A stretch of DNA of 64,000 bases from Neoroseomonas eburnea (GCF_018129005.1 NZ_JAAEDL010000001.1:62001-126000); one strand, 5' to 3'. Positions 49,991 to 60,387 are shown, numbered from the stretch's first letter. Notes: generated from the sequence alone by a model not told the origin. Program-made: numbers and translations.

Positions 49991-51217
49991 ATGGAATCCC
50001 CGACCACCCCTTCCTTCGCCTGCGCCGGGCGCCTGATCTGGGCGGAGCCTGATCCGGCCACGGATGATGCGGCGCTGCCGCAGCGCGGCCTCTCGCCGGT
50101 GGTGGACCGGCCCGACCGGCGGGTCCCCGCCTGGCTGCGGGCATGCTCGCTGTTGGCCCGGCCACGGTCCTACGGCGCGACGCTGCGCGAGGCCGGCGCC
50201 GTGCTGAGGGAGGAGATCGCGGCCCTGCGTCACGACCTCGCCGAGGCCCTGCGCGACACGCCGCGCCTGCTCGCGATCCATCCGGGCCTGACGGGCCTGT
50301 CGCGGGCCGGCTCGGTCGCCGTCTTCGTCCACTATGCCCCGCTGGCGGCGGTGAGCGGCATGGTGCTGCGCCGGATCGAGCAGCTCCGCGCCGAAGGCTT
50401 CGCGGTGGTCTTCGTCAGCAATGCGCCCGGCATCCCGCCCGTAGCGCTCGCGCGGCTCAGGTCCATGTGCGGCCTCGTGGTGCTGCGGCGCAACCACGGG
50501 CTCGACTTCGGTGCCTGGCACGATGTGGCGAAGCTGCTGCGCGACGCGGCGCCCACGATGCAGGAACTGCTGCTGGCGAACGACAGCGTCTGCGGCCCCT
50601 TCCGCGCCGAGGCGCCGATCCTCGAGGCCATGCGCGCCGCCGGCCACGGCCTGTTCGGCCTGACCGAGAACCTGGCGCCGCGGCCGCATCTGCAATCCTA
50701 CTTCCTGCTCGCGCGAGGCCGGCCGGTCGTGGCGGACCTCCTGCGCTTCCTCGACGGCTACAGCGTGACCGCGAGCAAGCGCCGCACGATCCGCCGCGGC
50801 GAGGTCCGGCTGAGCGGCTGGATGCGCCGCCGCGGCCATGCCGTCGCCGCCTGGTGCGGCTACGAGGCCATCGAACGTGCGGCGCTGCTGCGTGTGGCGG
50901 CGCGGCGGCGGCTGCGCGCCCTTCTGCCCGTCGTGTTCCGCGGCATTCCGGAGGACAGTCCGGTCGAGACGGCGATGATGGGAAGGGCGCTGCGCCGGCT
51001 GCCGGTCAATGCCACCCATGTCTTCTGGCGGGAGCTGGTCGAAGAATTCGGCTTTCCCTACCTCAAGAGCGAACTGCTGCTGCGCAATCCGCTCGGTGTC
51101 TCCGACCTTGCCGACTGGCGCTGGCTCCTGCCGCCGCAAAGGGAGGAGATGAACATCATCGTCTCTTCCCATCTCGCGACCATGGCCCTCGCGCCGCGCG
51201 GACGGCGCGACGGGTGA
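49991..51217 (+). CDS. Rhamnan-synthesis-protein-F (RgpF)-like protein
   Basis: 408 residues. The central region VAVFVHYAPLAAVSGMVLRRIEQL, VVFVSNAPG, NHGLDFGAW and LLLANDSVCGP matches the RgpF family, which is tied to rhamnose-rich polysaccharide synthesis and is glycosyltransferase-like. No other polysaccharide gene lies near it. No membrane segment stands out. The exact reaction is unknown. Confidence 0.85.
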   Translation: MESPTTPSFACAGRLIWAEPDPATDDAALPQRGLSPVVDRPDRRVPAWLRACSLLARPRSYGATLREAGAVLREEIAALRHDLAEALRDTPRLLAIHPGLTGLSRAGSVAVFVHYAPLAAVSGMVLRRIEQLRAEGFAVVFVSNAPGIPPVALARLRSMCGLVVLRRNHGLDFGAWHDVAKLLRDAAPTMQELLLANDSVCGPFRAEAPILEAMRAAGHGLFGLTENLAPRPHLQSYFLLARGRPVVADLLRFLDGYSVTASKRRTIRRGEVRLSGWMRRRGHAVAAWCGYEAIERAALLRVAARRRLRALLPVVFRGIPEDSPVETAMMGRALRRLPVNATHVFWRELVEEFGFPYLKSELLLRNPLGVSDLADWRWLLPPQREEMNIIVSSHLATMALAPRGRRDG

Positions 51218-51785
51218 TCCCGCTCGATCCGGCCCTGTGGCACTGCGCCGGGCTCGCGGCGCGGCAACTCCTGCGGCTCTGCGTCGCCTGTCTGCGCGGC
51301 TGCCGCGCCCGGCCATGGTCGCGATCGGCCGCCGGAACCGCCAGGGTCGCGCTTCCGCGACGGGCGCGACGGCGATCCCGGGACCCGCGCCGGTCCGGCG
51401 CCAGGTGATGGCTTCCGAAGGCCTTGGGGCCTTTGCGGGGTGGTCCGGAGGGGGGGGGTGCCCCATGCGCGCGAACATGGAGCGACGAGGGAGCCGGCGA
51501 GGGGCCTTGCCCCTCTCCGATCGACAGCGCCACAAATCCGCGCGCAGGGGCCTGAACGCTCCCGGCGCGGCCGGTGCACCAAGGCAGGCGCGCCGGCATG
51601 CGGGGCGATTCCCACCCCGCATGCGAAGGGCGGATGGCAATGCCCGCCGAGGAAGGTCGTCGGTCTCCGTGTCCCCTGCGGGGGCCGTGGCCGCGCCCCG
51701 CGGGGCGGTCATCGTCCGGCGAAGCTTGGAAACCCCGACATCCTGCGCTACACCCCGCCCCCTGCCGCCGCGCGGCGCCTCGCGG
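51218..51785. other. Spacer between the RgpF-like gene and tRNA-Leu
   Basis: 568 bases with no gene I can support. It contains GC-rich hairpins such as GAGGGGC-CTT-GCCCCTC near 51503-51519 and a run of nine G near 51450. A GTG frame from 51214 to 51408 overlaps the RgpF stop but encodes an Arg-rich 64-residue product without recognisable features. The composition resembles the other hairpin spacers of this window. Confidence 0.5.
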
Positions 51786-51870
51786 GCGGGCGTGGTGGAA
51801 CTGGCAGACACGCCGGATTTAGGTTCCGGTGGCGCAAGCCGTGGGGGTTCGAATCCCTTCGCCCGCACCA
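51786..51870 (+). tRNA. tRNA-Leu (anticodon UAG)
   Basis: 85 bases including encoded CCA. Acceptor GCGGGCG pairs with CGCCCGC; the anticodon stem CCGGA/TCCGG encloses TTTAGGT, giving TAG. A long variable arm (TGGCGCAAGCCGT) and GGTTCGAATCC T-arm confirm a class II tRNA. It sits 44 bases before the trigger factor gene, a common alphaproteobacterial arrangement. Confidence 0.95.
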
Positions 51871-51914
51871 AGGCGCCGCCGGATTTACTCTAGCTGTTGG
51901 ATGGACGTCCCTCG

Positions 51915-53747
51915 ATGCAGGTCACCGAGCTCGCGAATGACGGGCTGAAGCGCGCCTACTCCGTCACCGTTTCCGCGGGCGACATCGCCTCCACGCGCGA
52001 CAAGCGCCTTGCGGAGATCGCCAAGACCGTCTCCATGCCGGGCTTCCGCCCCGGCAAGGTGCCGATGTCGGTGGTGAAGCAGCGCTATGGCGCCGCCGTG
52101 CTCGGGGAGGTGCTGGAGCAGCAGGTCACCGACGCCTCCCGCAAGGTGGTGGACGATCGCGGCCTGAAGCCCGCGCTGCAGCCCAAGATCGAGGTCACCA
52201 ACTTCGCCGATGGCGCCGACCTCGAATTCCGCATGGACCTCGAGGTGCTGCCCGAGGTGCCGATGCCCGATTTCGCCGGCATCGAGCTCGAGCGCCTGAA
52301 GGCCGAGCCGTCGGACGAGGCGGTGGACAAGGCGCTCGCGTCCATCGCCGAGCGCAACGGCACGCTTGAGGACGCCGAGCCGCGCGCGGCCGGCAAGGGC
52401 GACATCCTGGTCTGCGACTTCACCGGGCGCCTGCCGGCGGACCTGCTGAAGAACGGCCCGGGCCTCGGCGCCCGCCCCGGCAATCCGGGGGAGGTGCCGA
52501 CCGACTGGTCGCTCGACCTCTCGGACGGGCTGGCGCGCGAGATCGCCGCCATCGGCACCGAGCGCGGCATGCCCTGGTTCGACGCCAAGGTGACCGGCAC
52601 GGCGGGGGAGGGCGCCTTCATCCGCGTCTTCGCCAGCCGGCCGAACGGCCTCGCGGTGAAGCCCGGCGCCAGCTACACGCTGTCGATGCAGGCGCATGTC
52701 GCGGCCGGCGCGCTGCCCGAGGGTGCGCGCGCCCAGTTCGGCTTCAACGAGCGTTCGGCGGACGGCTTCCTGCGCAGCACCCGCGCGCCGTCGAGCCTCA
52801 ACGCCTATGGCGACCGCGCGACCTTCGAGCTGGTGTCGGATCCGGCGCTCGCCTTCGCGCGCCCGGTGATCGAGATCAGCCTGCCGGCCGGCGCCGCGGT
52901 GGACCTGACGCTGCGCGTCGGCCCCGCCCGTGTCTTCGCCGGCGCCGAGGAGCCGGAGGCCCGCGCCTTCGCCGGCGGAGCCGCGTCGGACATGCCGATC
53001 GAGGTCGGCGGCCAGGGCTTCATCCCCGGCTTCACCGAGCAGATGGAAGGCCTGGCCCCGGGCGAGACGCGCGACATCGATGTCGTCTTCCCGGGCGACT
53101 ACGGCTCGGCGGAGCTCGCCGGCAAGCATGCGCGCTTCACCGTCGTGGCCAAGGCGCTGAAGTCGCGCAAGGCGCGCGCGGTGGACGACGAACTCGCCAA
53201 GGCCGTCGGCATGGACGACCTCGCCGCGCTGAAGGACGCGATCCGCGGCTCGCTCCAGCGCGAGTACGATTCGCTGTCGCGCCTGCGGGTGAAGCGGGCG
53301 CTGCTCGACAAGCTCGCCGACAGCGCCTCCTTTGCCGTGCCGGACGGCATGGTGGAGGCGGAATTCGCCCAGATCTGGCAGCGCGTGGAAGCCGACCTGC
53401 GCGCCGGCCGCCTCGACGAGGACGACCGGGGCAAGGACGAGGAGACGCTGAAGACCGAGTACCGCGGCATCGCCGAGCGTCGCATCCGCCTGGGCCTGAT
53501 GCTCTCGGAGATCGGCCGCGTGAACAACGTCCAGGTCGGCGCCGAGGAGATGGCCCGCGCCGTCCGCCAGGAAGCCTCGCGCTACCCGGGTCAGGAACAG
53601 CAGGTCATGGAGTTCTTCCGCAAGAACCCCCAGGCCGCCGAAAGCCTGCGCGCGCCGCTGTTCGAGGAGAAGGTCGTCGACTTCCTGCTCGAGCTGGCGA
53701 AGGTGACCGATCGCCAGGTCGCGCCCGAGGAACTCTCCGCCGCCTGA
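51915..53747 (+). CDS. tig: Trigger factor with a large beta-rich insertion in the prolyl isomerase domain
   Basis: 610 residues; usual length is about 430-450. Residues 1-150 are the ribosome-binding domain with the signature MPGFRPGKVPMSVVKQRYG. The FKBP-type isomerase domain begins at GDILVCDFTG (163-171) and resumes at MPIEVGGQGFIPGFTEQM (360 on). Between them are about 175 inserted residues (173-350) rich in beta-strand patterns, e.g. FIRVFASRPNGLAVKPGASY and AAVDLTLRVGPARVF, which resemble jelly-roll/carbohydrate-binding-like domains. The C-terminal helical chaperone domain (400-610) is normal. The frame is unbroken. clpP, usually next, is absent. Confidence 0.93.
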   Translation: MQVTELANDGLKRAYSVTVSAGDIASTRDKRLAEIAKTVSMPGFRPGKVPMSVVKQRYGAAVLGEVLEQQVTDASRKVVDDRGLKPALQPKIEVTNFADGADLEFRMDLEVLPEVPMPDFAGIELERLKAEPSDEAVDKALASIAERNGTLEDAEPRAAGKGDILVCDFTGRLPADLLKNGPGLGARPGNPGEVPTDWSLDLSDGLAREIAAIGTERGMPWFDAKVTGTAGEGAFIRVFASRPNGLAVKPGASYTLSMQAHVAAGALPEGARAQFGFNERSADGFLRSTRAPSSLNAYGDRATFELVSDPALAFARPVIEISLPAGAAVDLTLRVGPARVFAGAEEPEARAFAGGAASDMPIEVGGQGFIPGFTEQMEGLAPGETRDIDVVFPGDYGSAELAGKHARFTVVAKALKSRKARAVDDELAKAVGMDDLAALKDAIRGSLQREYDSLSRLRVKRALLDKLADSASFAVPDGMVEAEFAQIWQRVEADLRAGRLDEDDRGKDEETLKTEYRGIAERRIRLGLMLSEIGRVNNVQVGAEEMARAVRQEASRYPGQEQQVMEFFRKNPQAAESLRAPLFEEKVVDFLLELAKVTDRQVAPEELSAA

Positions 53748-54044
53748 CGCAGTGCCGGGGGCGGCGCGGGCGCCGGCCGGGATATCCGGATGGAAGGCCG
53801 TCGGGGCGCAGGTCCCGGCGGCCTTGCTGTTTCGCGCCGGCACGGTTGCGGCCGAGCCGGCGCCGTTTCCTGCATGTTTTTCATGCAGACGACGCAGGTC
53901 ATCATCGACGGGTTCGATTGACGCGAGGAAATACGAAGCGGGTCGTGTGCTGCTGCTTGCGCGGCACAGGGCGCCTCGCCTAGATGCGAGGGAGAGAGAA
54001 ACGAGCGGCCGGACAGGCCGCCAGGAATGGGGAGAGCATACAGG
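53748..54044. promoter_or_regulatory. Spacer before the ABC transporter operon with a palindrome
   Basis: 297 bases without a gene. A perfect 7-bp inverted repeat CTGCATG-TTTTT-CATGCAG lies at 53870-53888, in one of the few AT-rich stretches. It could be an operator for the transporter operon. Downstream, GGGGAGAG at 54028-54035 serves the GTG start of livG. Confidence 0.45.
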
Positions 54045-54807
54045 GTGTCCGACGCCATCCTTGAGACGGCGGGTCTGACGAAGGAGTTCCGGGGTTTCGT
54101 CGCGGTGAACGACGTCGCCCTGAGCGTCCGTCGCGGAACGATTCATGGTCTGATCGGCCCGAACGGCGCCGGCAAGACCACCTGCTTCAACCTGCTCACC
54201 AAGTTCCTGCAGCCGACGCGCGGGACCATCCGCTACGACGGGCGCGACATCACCGGCATGAAGCCGGCGGAGGTGGCGCGGCTTGGCCTGGTGCGGTCCT
54301 TCCAGATCTCGGCGGTCTTCCCGCACCTCACGGTGCTCGAGAACGTCCGCGTCGCCCTGCAGCGGTCGCGGGGCGGCTCCTTCGACTTCTGGCGCGCCGA
54401 TTCGATCCTGCGCAGCTACGACGCCCGGGCGCGGGAACTGCTCGAGGATGTCGGCCTCTCGGCCTATGCGAACCTGACGGCGGGAGAACTGCCCTATGGT
54501 CGCAAGCGGGCGCTGGAGATCGCGACGACGCTGGCGCTCGACCCCGTGATGATGCTGCTCGACGAACCGACCGCGGGCATGACGCATGACGATGTCGGGC
54601 GGATCGTCACGCTGATCCGCCGCGTCTCCGCCGGCCGCACCGTGCTGCTGGTCGAGCACAACCTGACGGTCGTCTCCGGCCTGTGCGACTTCATCACCGT
54701 GCTGGCGCGCGGGCGGGTGCTGGCGGAAGGCGACTACGCCACCGTCGCGCGCAACCCCGACGTCGTCGCCGCCTATCTCGGCACCGAAGCCCCGACGGAG
54801 GCCGCCC

Positions 54808-54815
<8 letters not shown>
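54045..54815 (+). CDS. livG: ABC transporter ATP-binding protein, LivG type
   Basis: 256 residues from the GTG at 54045, which has GGAGAG at a good distance; the ATG at 54027 is closer to a weaker site. Walker A GPNGAGKT, Q-loop FQISAVF, signature region LPYGRKRALEIA (degenerate LSGGQ, as is common in LivG), Walker B MMLLDEPTAGM and H-loop VEHN. One of two ATPases of a branched-chain-amino-acid/amide type importer. Overlaps livF by eight bases. Confidence 0.92.
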
Positions 54816-55554
<739 letters not shown>

Positions 55555-55621
55555 CGCCGGGACACCGACCAGCGGGCGGCGCGCGGACCGCGCTGCCCGA
55601 TACCGACCAGGGAGACGACCC

Positions 55622-56863
55622 ATGAGCCAGTTGTCGCGTCGCAGCCTTCTCGCCGCCGGGGCGGCCACCGCCGGGGCCGGCGCCCTGCCGCTGTCGCGCG
55701 CCCGCGCGCAGGCGGCGAACACCATCAAGATCGGCGTGCTGAACGACCAGTCCGGCCTCTACCGGGACCTCTCGGGGCCGGGCTCGACCGCCTGCGTCCG
55801 CCAGGCGGTGCAGGAACTCGGGGCGCTCGGCTTCAATGTCGAGGTGATCCAGGCGGACCACCAGAACAAGCCCGATGTCGGGTCCAACATCGCGCGGCAG
55901 TGGCTCGACCGCGACGGTGTCGACCTCATCATCGACGTGCCGACCTCCTCCGTCGCGCTCGCCGTGGCCGGCATCGTGCGGGAGAAGAACAAGGCCTACA
56001 TCAACAGCACCGGCGCCTCCTCCGACCTCACCGGCGCGCAGTGCAGCCCGAACACGGTGCACTGGACCTACGACACCTGGATGCTGGCGAACGGCACGGG
56101 CAGCGCGATGGTGCGCGCGGGCGGCGACACCTGGTTCTTCATCACCGCCGACTACGCCTTCGGCCATGCGCTGGAACGCGACACGGCGAACTTCGTGCGC
56201 GCCGCCGGCGGCCGCGTGCTCGGCCAGGTGCGCACGCCCTTCCCGGGCACCACGGACTTCTCCTCCTTCCTGGTGCAGGCGCAGTCCTCCCGCGCCAAGG
56301 TGATCGGGCTCGCGAATGCCGGCGGGGACACCATCAACTGCATCAAGCAGGCGGCCGAGTTCGGCATCACCCGCCGCGGCGTGAAGCTCGCCGGGCTGCT
56401 GGTGTTCATCACCGACGTGCATTCCCTCGGCCTGCAGACGGCCCAGGGTCTGGTGCTGACGGAATCCTTCTACTGGGATCTCAACGACCGCACCCGTGCC
56501 CTCACGGCGCGCGTGCGGCCCTCCATGCCGAACAACGCGCCGCCGACCATGGCGCAGGCCGGCTGCTATGCCGGCGCGCTGCACTACCTGAAGGCGGTGA
56601 AGGAGATGGGCGTCGCCGCGGCCAAGGCCGATGGCGCGGCGACCATCGCGCGCATGAAGGCGATGCCGACCAATGACGACGCCTTCGGCGAGGGCACGAT
56701 CCGCGTCGACGGCCGCAAGATCCACCCGGTCTACCTCTTCGAGGTGAAGAAGCCCGAGGAAAGCCGGGCCGCCTGGGACTACTACAAGGTCCTGCAGACG
56801 ACGCCGGCCGACCAGGCGTTCCGCCCGCTTGCCGAGGGCGGCTGCGCGCTCGTGCGGACCTGA
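55622..56863 (+). CDS. Periplasmic substrate-binding protein 1 of the Liv-type transporter
   Basis: 413 residues. Tat-like/Sec signal (SRRSLLAAGAATAGAGA... to RARAQ), then NTIKIGVLNDQSGLYRD, the start of a type 1 (Peripla_BP_6) binding fold. The internal landmarks GADHQNKPDVG-type, YINSTGASSDLTG and FFITADYAFGHALERDT are shared by the next two genes. Binds an amide, amino acid or related solute. Ligand unknown. Confidence 0.9.
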   Translation: MSQLSRRSLLAAGAATAGAGALPLSRARAQAANTIKIGVLNDQSGLYRDLSGPGSTACVRQAVQELGALGFNVEVIQADHQNKPDVGSNIARQWLDRDGVDLIIDVPTSSVALAVAGIVREKNKAYINSTGASSDLTGAQCSPNTVHWTYDTWMLANGTGSAMVRAGGDTWFFITADYAFGHALERDTANFVRAAGGRVLGQVRTPFPGTTDFSSFLVQAQSSRAKVIGLANAGGDTINCIKQAAEFGITRRGVKLAGLLVFITDVHSLGLQTAQGLVLTESFYWDLNDRTRALTARVRPSMPNNAPPTMAQAGCYAGALHYLKAVKEMGVAAAKADGAATIARMKAMPTNDDAFGEGTIRVDGRKIHPVYLFEVKKPEESRAAWDYYKVLQTTPADQAFRPLAEGGCALVRT

Positions 56864-56934
56864 CCGCCACCAATCCAGCGGTGGAGCGGGGCCGAACCCC
56901 GCCCGCCCTTCTGCCAACACCAAGGGAGCCACGT

Positions 56935-58173
56935 ATGACGTCCATCGACCGCCGCAGCCTTCTCGCTGCCACTGCCGCGATCGGCGCGCTGCCGCTGCAC
57001 CGCGCGCGCGCGCAGGCCGCGAACACCATCAAGATCGGCGTGCTGAACGACCAGTCCGGCCTGTACCGCGACGTCAACGGGCCGGGCTCGGTGGCCTGCG
57101 TGCGCCAGGCGATCGCCGATTTCGGCGCGGCGGCGAAGGGCATCAACGTGGAGGTGCTGGTGGCCGACCACCAGAACCGCCCCGATGTCGGCGTCAACAT
57201 CGCCCGCCAGTGGATCGACCGCGACGCCGTGGACCTCATCCTCGACGTGCCGACCTCCTCCGTCGCGCTGGCGGTGAACCAGGTCGTGCGGGAGAAGAAC
57301 AAGGCCTACATCAATTCCTCCGGTGCCACCTCCGACCTGACGGGGGCGGCCTGCTCGCCGAACACGGTGCACTGGACCTACGACACCTACATGCTGGCGA
57401 AGTCGACCGGCGGCGCGATGGTGCGGGCGGGCGGCGACGCCTGGTTCTTCATCACCGCCGACTACGCCTTCGGCCATGCTCTGGAACGCGACACGGCCGC
57501 CTTCATCCGTGCCGCCGGCGGCCGCGTGCTCGGCCAGGTGCGCACGCCCTTCCCGGGGACGACGGATTTCTCCTCCTTCCTCGTGCAGGCGCAGGCCTCC
57601 CGCGCGAAGGTGATCGGCCTCGCCAACGCGGGCGGGGACACCATCAACTCCATCAAGCAGGCGGCGGAATTCGGCCTGACGCGGCGCGGGGTGAAGCTCG
57701 CCGCGCTGCTGATGTTCATCTCGGACGTCCACGCGCTCGGCCTGGCGACGGCGCAGGGCCTCGTCTGCACCGAGACGTTCTACTGGGACCTCAACGACCG
57801 CACCCGCGCCTTCACCCAGCGCGTGCTGCCGTCGATGCCGCAGGGGCTGCGCCCGGGCATGGCGCAGGCGGGCTGCTACTCCGGCACGCTGCACTACCTC
57901 AAGGCAGTGGCCGACATGGGCGTCGCCGCGGCCAGGGCAAGCGGCGCCGAGACGATTGCCCGCATGAAGGCGATGCCGACCGACGACGACGCCTTCGGAC
58001 CCGGCAGCATCCGCGCCGACGGCCGCAAGCTGCACCCTGCCTACCTGCTGGAGGTGAAGGCGCCGGGCGAGAGCCGTGGCCCCTGGGACTACTTCAAGCT
58101 GCTGCAGACCACCGCGGCGGACGAGGCGTTCCGCCCGGTGGCCGAGGGCGGCTGCCCGCTCGTGCGGAGCTGA
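56935..58173 (+). CDS. Periplasmic substrate-binding protein 2 (tandem paralogue)
   Basis: 412 residues from the ATG at 56935 after AAGGGAG. Twin-arginine-like DRRSLLAAT signal, then the same N-terminal NTIKIGVLNDQSGLYRD as protein 1. High similarity continues through YINSSGATSDLTG and FFITADYAFGHALERDT. It differs in the ligand-facing middle, e.g. VACVRQAIADFGAAAKG. A recent duplication of the preceding gene. Confidence 0.9.
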   Translation: MTSIDRRSLLAATAAIGALPLHRARAQAANTIKIGVLNDQSGLYRDVNGPGSVACVRQAIADFGAAAKGINVEVLVADHQNRPDVGVNIARQWIDRDAVDLILDVPTSSVALAVNQVVREKNKAYINSSGATSDLTGAACSPNTVHWTYDTYMLAKSTGGAMVRAGGDAWFFITADYAFGHALERDTAAFIRAAGGRVLGQVRTPFPGTTDFSSFLVQAQASRAKVIGLANAGGDTINSIKQAAEFGLTRRGVKLAALLMFISDVHALGLATAQGLVCTETFYWDLNDRTRAFTQRVLPSMPQGLRPGMAQAGCYSGTLHYLKAVADMGVAAARASGAETIARMKAMPTDDDAFGPGSIRADGRKLHPAYLLEVKAPGESRGPWDYFKLLQTTAADEAFRPVAEGGCPLVRS

Positions 58174-58251
58174 AACCATGATCCTGCCGCGGCACGGGGG
58201 GAGACATCCCCGGCCGCGGCGCCACGGGACCGAAACAGGGAGGAAGTACGC

Positions 58252-59481
58252 ATGATCGACCGCCGCACATTGCTTGCCGCAGGCACCGCCGCCGCCGTGA
58301 TGCCCACGCCGCTGTCGCGCGCACGCGCGCAGGCGAACACCATCAAGATCGGCGTGCTGAACGACCAGTCCGGCAGCTACAGCTACATCGCCGGGCTCAA
58401 CGGCGTGATCTGCGCCCAGGTCGCGGCACAGGAATTCGGCAATCGCGGCTTCAACGTCGAGATCCTCTCGGCCGACCACCAGAACAAGCCGGATGTCGGC
58501 GCCAACATCGCGCGGCAATGGCTCGACCGCGACGGCGTGGACATGATCCTCGACGTGCCGACCTCCTCGATCGGCCTCGCCGTCAACGGCATCTGCCGGG
58601 AGAAGAACAAGGCCTACGTCAATGTCGGCTCCGCCACCGCCGACCTGACCGGGCCGCAGTGCAGCCCGAACACCATCCACTGGGTCTACGACACCTACAT
58701 GCTGGCGAAGTCGACCGGCGGGGCGATGGTGCGCGCGGGCGGCGACAGTTGGTTCTTCGTCACCGCCGACTACGCCTTCGGCCACGCGCTGGAGCGCGAC
58801 ACGACGAACTTCGTTCGCGCAGCCGGCGGGCGGGTGATGGGCGCCGTGCGCTATCCCTTCCCGGCGACGACCGACTTCTCCTCCTTCATCGTCCAGGCGC
58901 AGGCCTCCCGGGCGAAGGTCATCGGCCTTGCGAATGCGGGCCAGGATACGACCAACTGCATCAAGCAGATCGCCGAGTTCGGCCTCACGCGCCGCGGCAC
59001 CAAGGTCGCGGCGCTGCTCATGTTCATCGCCGACGTCCACGCCCTCGGCCTTGACGTGGCGCAGGGGCTGGTGATGACCGAGAGCTTCTACTGGGACATG
59101 AACGACCGCACCCGCGCCTTCACCCAGCGCGTGCGGCCGCGCCTGAACAACGGCCAGGTGCCGAACATGGTCACCGCCGGCAACTACTCGGCCACGCTGC
59201 ACTACCTGAAGGCGGTCGCCGACATGGGCGTGCCGGCGGCCAAGGCCTCGGGCGTCGATGTCATCAACCGCATGAAGGCGATGCCGACCGAGGACGACGC
59301 CTTCGGCCGCGCCTCCATCCGCCCCGACGGGCGGCGGATCATCCCTTCCTACCTCTTCGAGGTGAAATCCCCGGCCGAATCCCGCGGCCCGTGGGACTAC
59401 ATGAAACTGCTCCAGACCACCCCGGCGGAGGAAGCCTTCCGGCCCCTCACCGAGGGCGGTTGCCCCCTCGTGCGTTCCTGA
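58252..59481 (+). CDS. Periplasmic substrate-binding protein 3 (tandem paralogue)
   Basis: 409 residues. Signal DRRTLLAAGTAAAVM, then NTIKIGVLNDQSGSYSYIAG. It keeps the family landmarks (LDVPTSSIGLAVNG, FFVTADYAFGHALERDT, TESFYWDMNDRTRAFTQR) but is the most divergent of the three around residues 40-60 and 130. A good ribosome site GGAGGAA precedes the ATG. Permease genes follow 18 bases later. Confidence 0.9.
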   Translation: MIDRRTLLAAGTAAAVMPTPLSRARAQANTIKIGVLNDQSGSYSYIAGLNGVICAQVAAQEFGNRGFNVEILSADHQNKPDVGANIARQWLDRDGVDMILDVPTSSIGLAVNGICREKNKAYVNVGSATADLTGPQCSPNTIHWVYDTYMLAKSTGGAMVRAGGDSWFFVTADYAFGHALERDTTNFVRAAGGRVMGAVRYPFPATTDFSSFIVQAQASRAKVIGLANAGQDTTNCIKQIAEFGLTRRGTKVAALLMFIADVHALGLDVAQGLVMTESFYWDMNDRTRAFTQRVRPRLNNGQVPNMVTAGNYSATLHYLKAVADMGVPAAKASGVDVINRMKAMPTEDDAFGRASIRPDGRRIIPSYLFEVKSPAESRGPWDYMKLLQTTPAEEAFRPLTEGGCPLVRS

Positions 59482-59499
59482 CAGGAGCCTTCCCACCGC

Positions 59500-60384
59500 A
59501 TGGACGAGATCTTCGGCATCCCTGCACCGCTGCTCTTCGGGCAGCTGCTGCTCGGCCTCATCAACGGCGCCTTCTACGCGATGCTGTCGCTCGGCCTCGC
59601 GGTGATCTTCGGGCTGCTCAACATCATCAACTTCACCCATGGCGCCCAGTTCATGATGGGCGCCTTCGCGGCATGGATGCTGCTGGAATGGGCGGGGCTC
59701 GGCTACTGGTGGGCCCTGCTGCTGGTGCCGATCATCGTCGGCGCCTCCGGCGTCATCATCGAGCGGCTGATGATCAGCCGATTGTACAAGCTCGACCACC
59801 TCTACGGCCTGCTGCTGACCTTCGGCATCGGCCTGATCATCGAGGGCCTCTTCCGCAACGAGTTCGGCTCCTCGGGCCTGCCTTACCGCATTCCGGCGGA
59901 ACTCCAGGGCGCCTGGGACCTCGGCTTCATGTTCATGCCGATCTACCGGGGCTGGGTGGTGGTCTTCGCGCTCTTCGCCTGCCTCGCGACCTGGCTGGTG
60001 ATCGAGAAGACGCGCCTTGGCGCCTATCTCCGCGCAGCGACGGAGAACGCGCCGCTGGTGCAGGCCTTCGGCGTGAACGTGCCGCGCATGATCACGCTGA
60101 CCTACGGCGCGGGCGTCGCGCTCGCCGCGCTCGCCGGCGTGCTGGCGGCGCCGATCTATTCGGTGAACCCGCAGATGGGCAGCAACCTCATCATCGTCGT
60201 CTTCGCCGTCGTCGTGATCGGCGGCATGGGCTCGATCCTCGGCTCGGTGCTGACCGGCTTCGGCCTCGGCATCATCGAAGGCCTCACCAAGGTGTTCTGG
60301 CCGGAGGCCTCGGCCACCGTCATCTTCGTCATCATGGCGATCGTGCTGCTCGCGCGTCCCGCCGGCCTCTTCGGGAGGGCCTGA
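59500..60384 (+). CDS. livH: ABC transporter permease, LivH type
   Basis: 294 residues, about eight hydrophobic segments. LLGLINGAFYAMLSLGLAVIFGLLNIINF at the N-terminus is diagnostic of LivH, and MGSILGSVLTGFGLGIIEGL near the end contains the EAA-type coupling loop. It forms the membrane channel with LivM, encoded 3 bases downstream. Confidence 0.93.
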   Translation: MDEIFGIPAPLLFGQLLLGLINGAFYAMLSLGLAVIFGLLNIINFTHGAQFMMGAFAAWMLLEWAGLGYWWALLLVPIIVGASGVIIERLMISRLYKLDHLYGLLLTFGIGLIIEGLFRNEFGSSGLPYRIPAELQGAWDLGFMFMPIYRGWVVVFALFACLATWLVIEKTRLGAYLRAATENAPLVQAFGVNVPRMITLTYGAGVALAALAGVLAAPIYSVNPQMGSNLIIVVFAVVVIGGMGSILGSVLTGFGLGIIEGLTKVFWPEASATVIFVIMAIVLLARPAGLFGRA

Positions 60385-60387
60385 TCC

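Noticed and set aside
51214..51408. 64-residue GTG frame overlapping the RgpF-like stop
   Set aside because: No ribosome site, Arg-rich product and no recognisable motif. The overlap alone is not enough in this composition.
51897..53747. Enlarged trigger factor as a frameshift or assembly artefact
   Set aside because: The frame is open throughout, codon use is uniform, and both flanking domains are complete and in order, so an in-frame domain insertion explains it better.
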